A stretch of 64,000 bases of DNA from Heterobilharzia americana. Taxonomy: Eukaryota > Platyhelminthes > Trematoda > Strigeidida > Schistosomatidae. Positions 62,273 through 64,000 of this stretch are shown here, piece by piece (position 1 is the first letter of the stretch; each line of letters starts with the position of its first letter). The translations under genes and the position numbers were made by a program. The stretch spans positions 44,505,934 through 44,569,933 of the forward strand of contig OX104127.1 in NCBI GenBank assembly GCA_944470555.2. The letters are read 5' to 3'. The notes beneath the pieces were generated by a model that was given only the letters and a program-made list of their open reading frames with translations, was not told where the DNA came from and made no database searches.

Positions 62273-64000
62273 TCACCATGATGTCTAACGCTGTCACTGA
62301 CTGGCGTTCACTTTGTAATGTATTCGATCCCACTGAAATTCACAACAGACAACTTGCTAATGATTCTCATAGAGTTTGGAGGGGTAGTCTTCATCGATTG
62401 TTATCTTCACGACGGGGACACCTGATGTTGGTCTGTTATATCTGACCAGCTAATCTGAAAATCTCGCCGGTCACCTTTTCCTGTAAAAGTTCGCCATAGC
62501 GATACTTCATATTGTGTAGACTGGCTCTAAAATGACTAATTCAGCCAACGAGTAAGTAGGTCTTCTCACCTTCAAGGCATTCAATGAACTGGTAAAAGAT
62601 TCAAGCTAAATTGATTATCGTGGTTATCCCAGCGAACATGATATTTCGATCTTCTACACACCTAGACTAAACAAAGATTCTATGGAATGAAGTGTAAACC
62701 TAACCTCTATTACCTGTGGCTTCTTGATAGTATGGCTGTAGAACAATGAGGCCATAAACTTATCTAACCATCCCATGCCTCCTATGACTCACACACCCCT
62801 AAATTACTTATATAACAGACAGCACATATGACACTTTCATTGGAAAACTTAAATTTTACAAAGCATATTTACTTGCTATCTCTGCTTTATTTGGACGTGA
62901 CAAGTTACGTGTAACCACAGTAGTTATTTAGTTATCCCAACTTATATAGTGCATCGACACACCACACTATAATAATCGGAAATATAGCTCTGAGATAAAA
63001 CTCTGGACTGTTATCAAACTAGGCAATGTGAGTTTTAAGTGGAGTGACTGAAGCACTGTAGTCCCGTGTGTGTTGGATCTCAGAAGTTTCACGTTTATCT
63101 CATTGGTGAATGTAATTTCTAGGCTTACTCAATATTATTATCGGTGGTGCTTGTGAAACAGTGTAGTCCATTGTGATTCAGCTTATGAAGTATAAATCGG
63201 TAGAAGAAAAGCAAATATGTGTATGATCAAGTCAACTCGGTTACTTTTTCTCATTATTATGCTTTTTACTAGAATTTCATCCTTGACTGAACTAATTTCC
63301 GAACTAACGTAAGAGAACAACCGTTTCTGCATTGAATTCAATGGAAATCAAGCATAATTACGAATCCACATTCGAAGTTCCATTCCCCAATGTCTCAGAG
63401 AGGATAACTTATCATAAATAGAACTGTTCTAAAAGAAGAGTATGACGACTTCCTGTGACTGACTTAAAAAATCTTAAAATCTACATTGTTGATGAGCAGA
63501 TATTCAAAAGGTTTTATTTATCACTCATTATTGAACTGTCTGTCACCTGTGATAAAAACTCTTACTCTAAATGAGCAGTACATCTCATGCATCCTGAGGA
63601 GGATTGTCTTGACTTCTTTCATTATTTTTATTATTTTATGGATTTAGTTGATTTATGAATCCTATCAAGAAATAAAAAACGTTTTTTATGAAAGGACGTA
63701 TTTTTTGGATTAGCAGTTTAATAATCGTGAGTCAAATAATTTTAAACATTCCACGTAAAGAAGTTGAGAGCAAGCAGTGTCATTACTGACTGCGATTAGT
63801 GACTTTCACTTGCACTCTTGACTTCTCATAACTTGGATTTATGGAGCATTCTTGGAATATGGCTTCTAAAGGAAGAGCTTCATGTTTAAAGTCTTAAAAC
63901 TACCATAACATTGCATCCTAACTCATAACCGGTCCCTTTCTAAAGTTTGCAGTATGTAAAAGCTGTACAGGCCTATTTGTATTCGTCGAGGAGTCTAATA
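62271..64000. other. No recognisable feature
   Basis: Nothing supported up to the window end. Confidence 0.4.

Overview
The window looks like intergenic or intronic DNA of a trematode, most likely a blood fluke (Schistosoma or a close relative). The sequence is AT-rich and almost free of long meaningful ORFs. It is packed with the retroelement types known from schistosomes: RTE-clade non-LTR retrotransposons, Penelope-like elements (PLEs) with GIY-YIG endonuclease domains, tRNA-like SINEs, and Smα-type SINEs that carry hammerhead ribozymes. These assignments come from reading translations and motifs by eye; no database was searched. I found no complete host protein gene. Three short stretches after strong splice-acceptor-like sites are offered only as weak candidate terminal exons.

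Layout. 1-13.3 kb: two RTE copies (A plus strand, B minus strand) inside a 1.88-kb near-identical inverted repeat, enclosing about 8.6 kb of mostly plain sequence with a few SINEs and a 52-bp-arm perfect hairpin. 13.3-24.3 kb: a PLE remnant, several tRNA-like SINEs and hammerhead relics. 24.9-32.4 kb: three PLE remnants (one still showing much of the reverse transcriptase) and a head-to-head SINE cluster. 33.1-35.1 kb: RTE copy C with an 844-bp ACCT/AGGT array and a 251-bp AGCC array. 36.5-50.7 kb: tandem hammerhead SINEs, an intact-looking hammerhead, four PLE remnants (two forming a 671-bp inverted repeat) and RTE copy D. 50.7-64 kb: mostly featureless, with one tRNA-SINE, one PLE remnant, a hammerhead SINE flanked by a 14-bp target-site duplication, and TA microsatellites.

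The most unusual theme is an internally deleted, non-coding RTE derivative. It carries two tetranucleotide arrays at recurrent places in its reverse transcriptase: ACCT at the codons of the FTYL motif, and GGCT just upstream of the FADD catalytic box. The arrays have expanded to 139-844 bp and differ greatly in length between copies whose flanks are nearly identical. They produce long artefactual open frames (poly LPTY, SQPA, WLAG). The second theme is the density and variety of hammerhead-like motifs, in at least three repeat families and in different states of decay, with one copy (43,739-43,785) retaining every core residue I can check.
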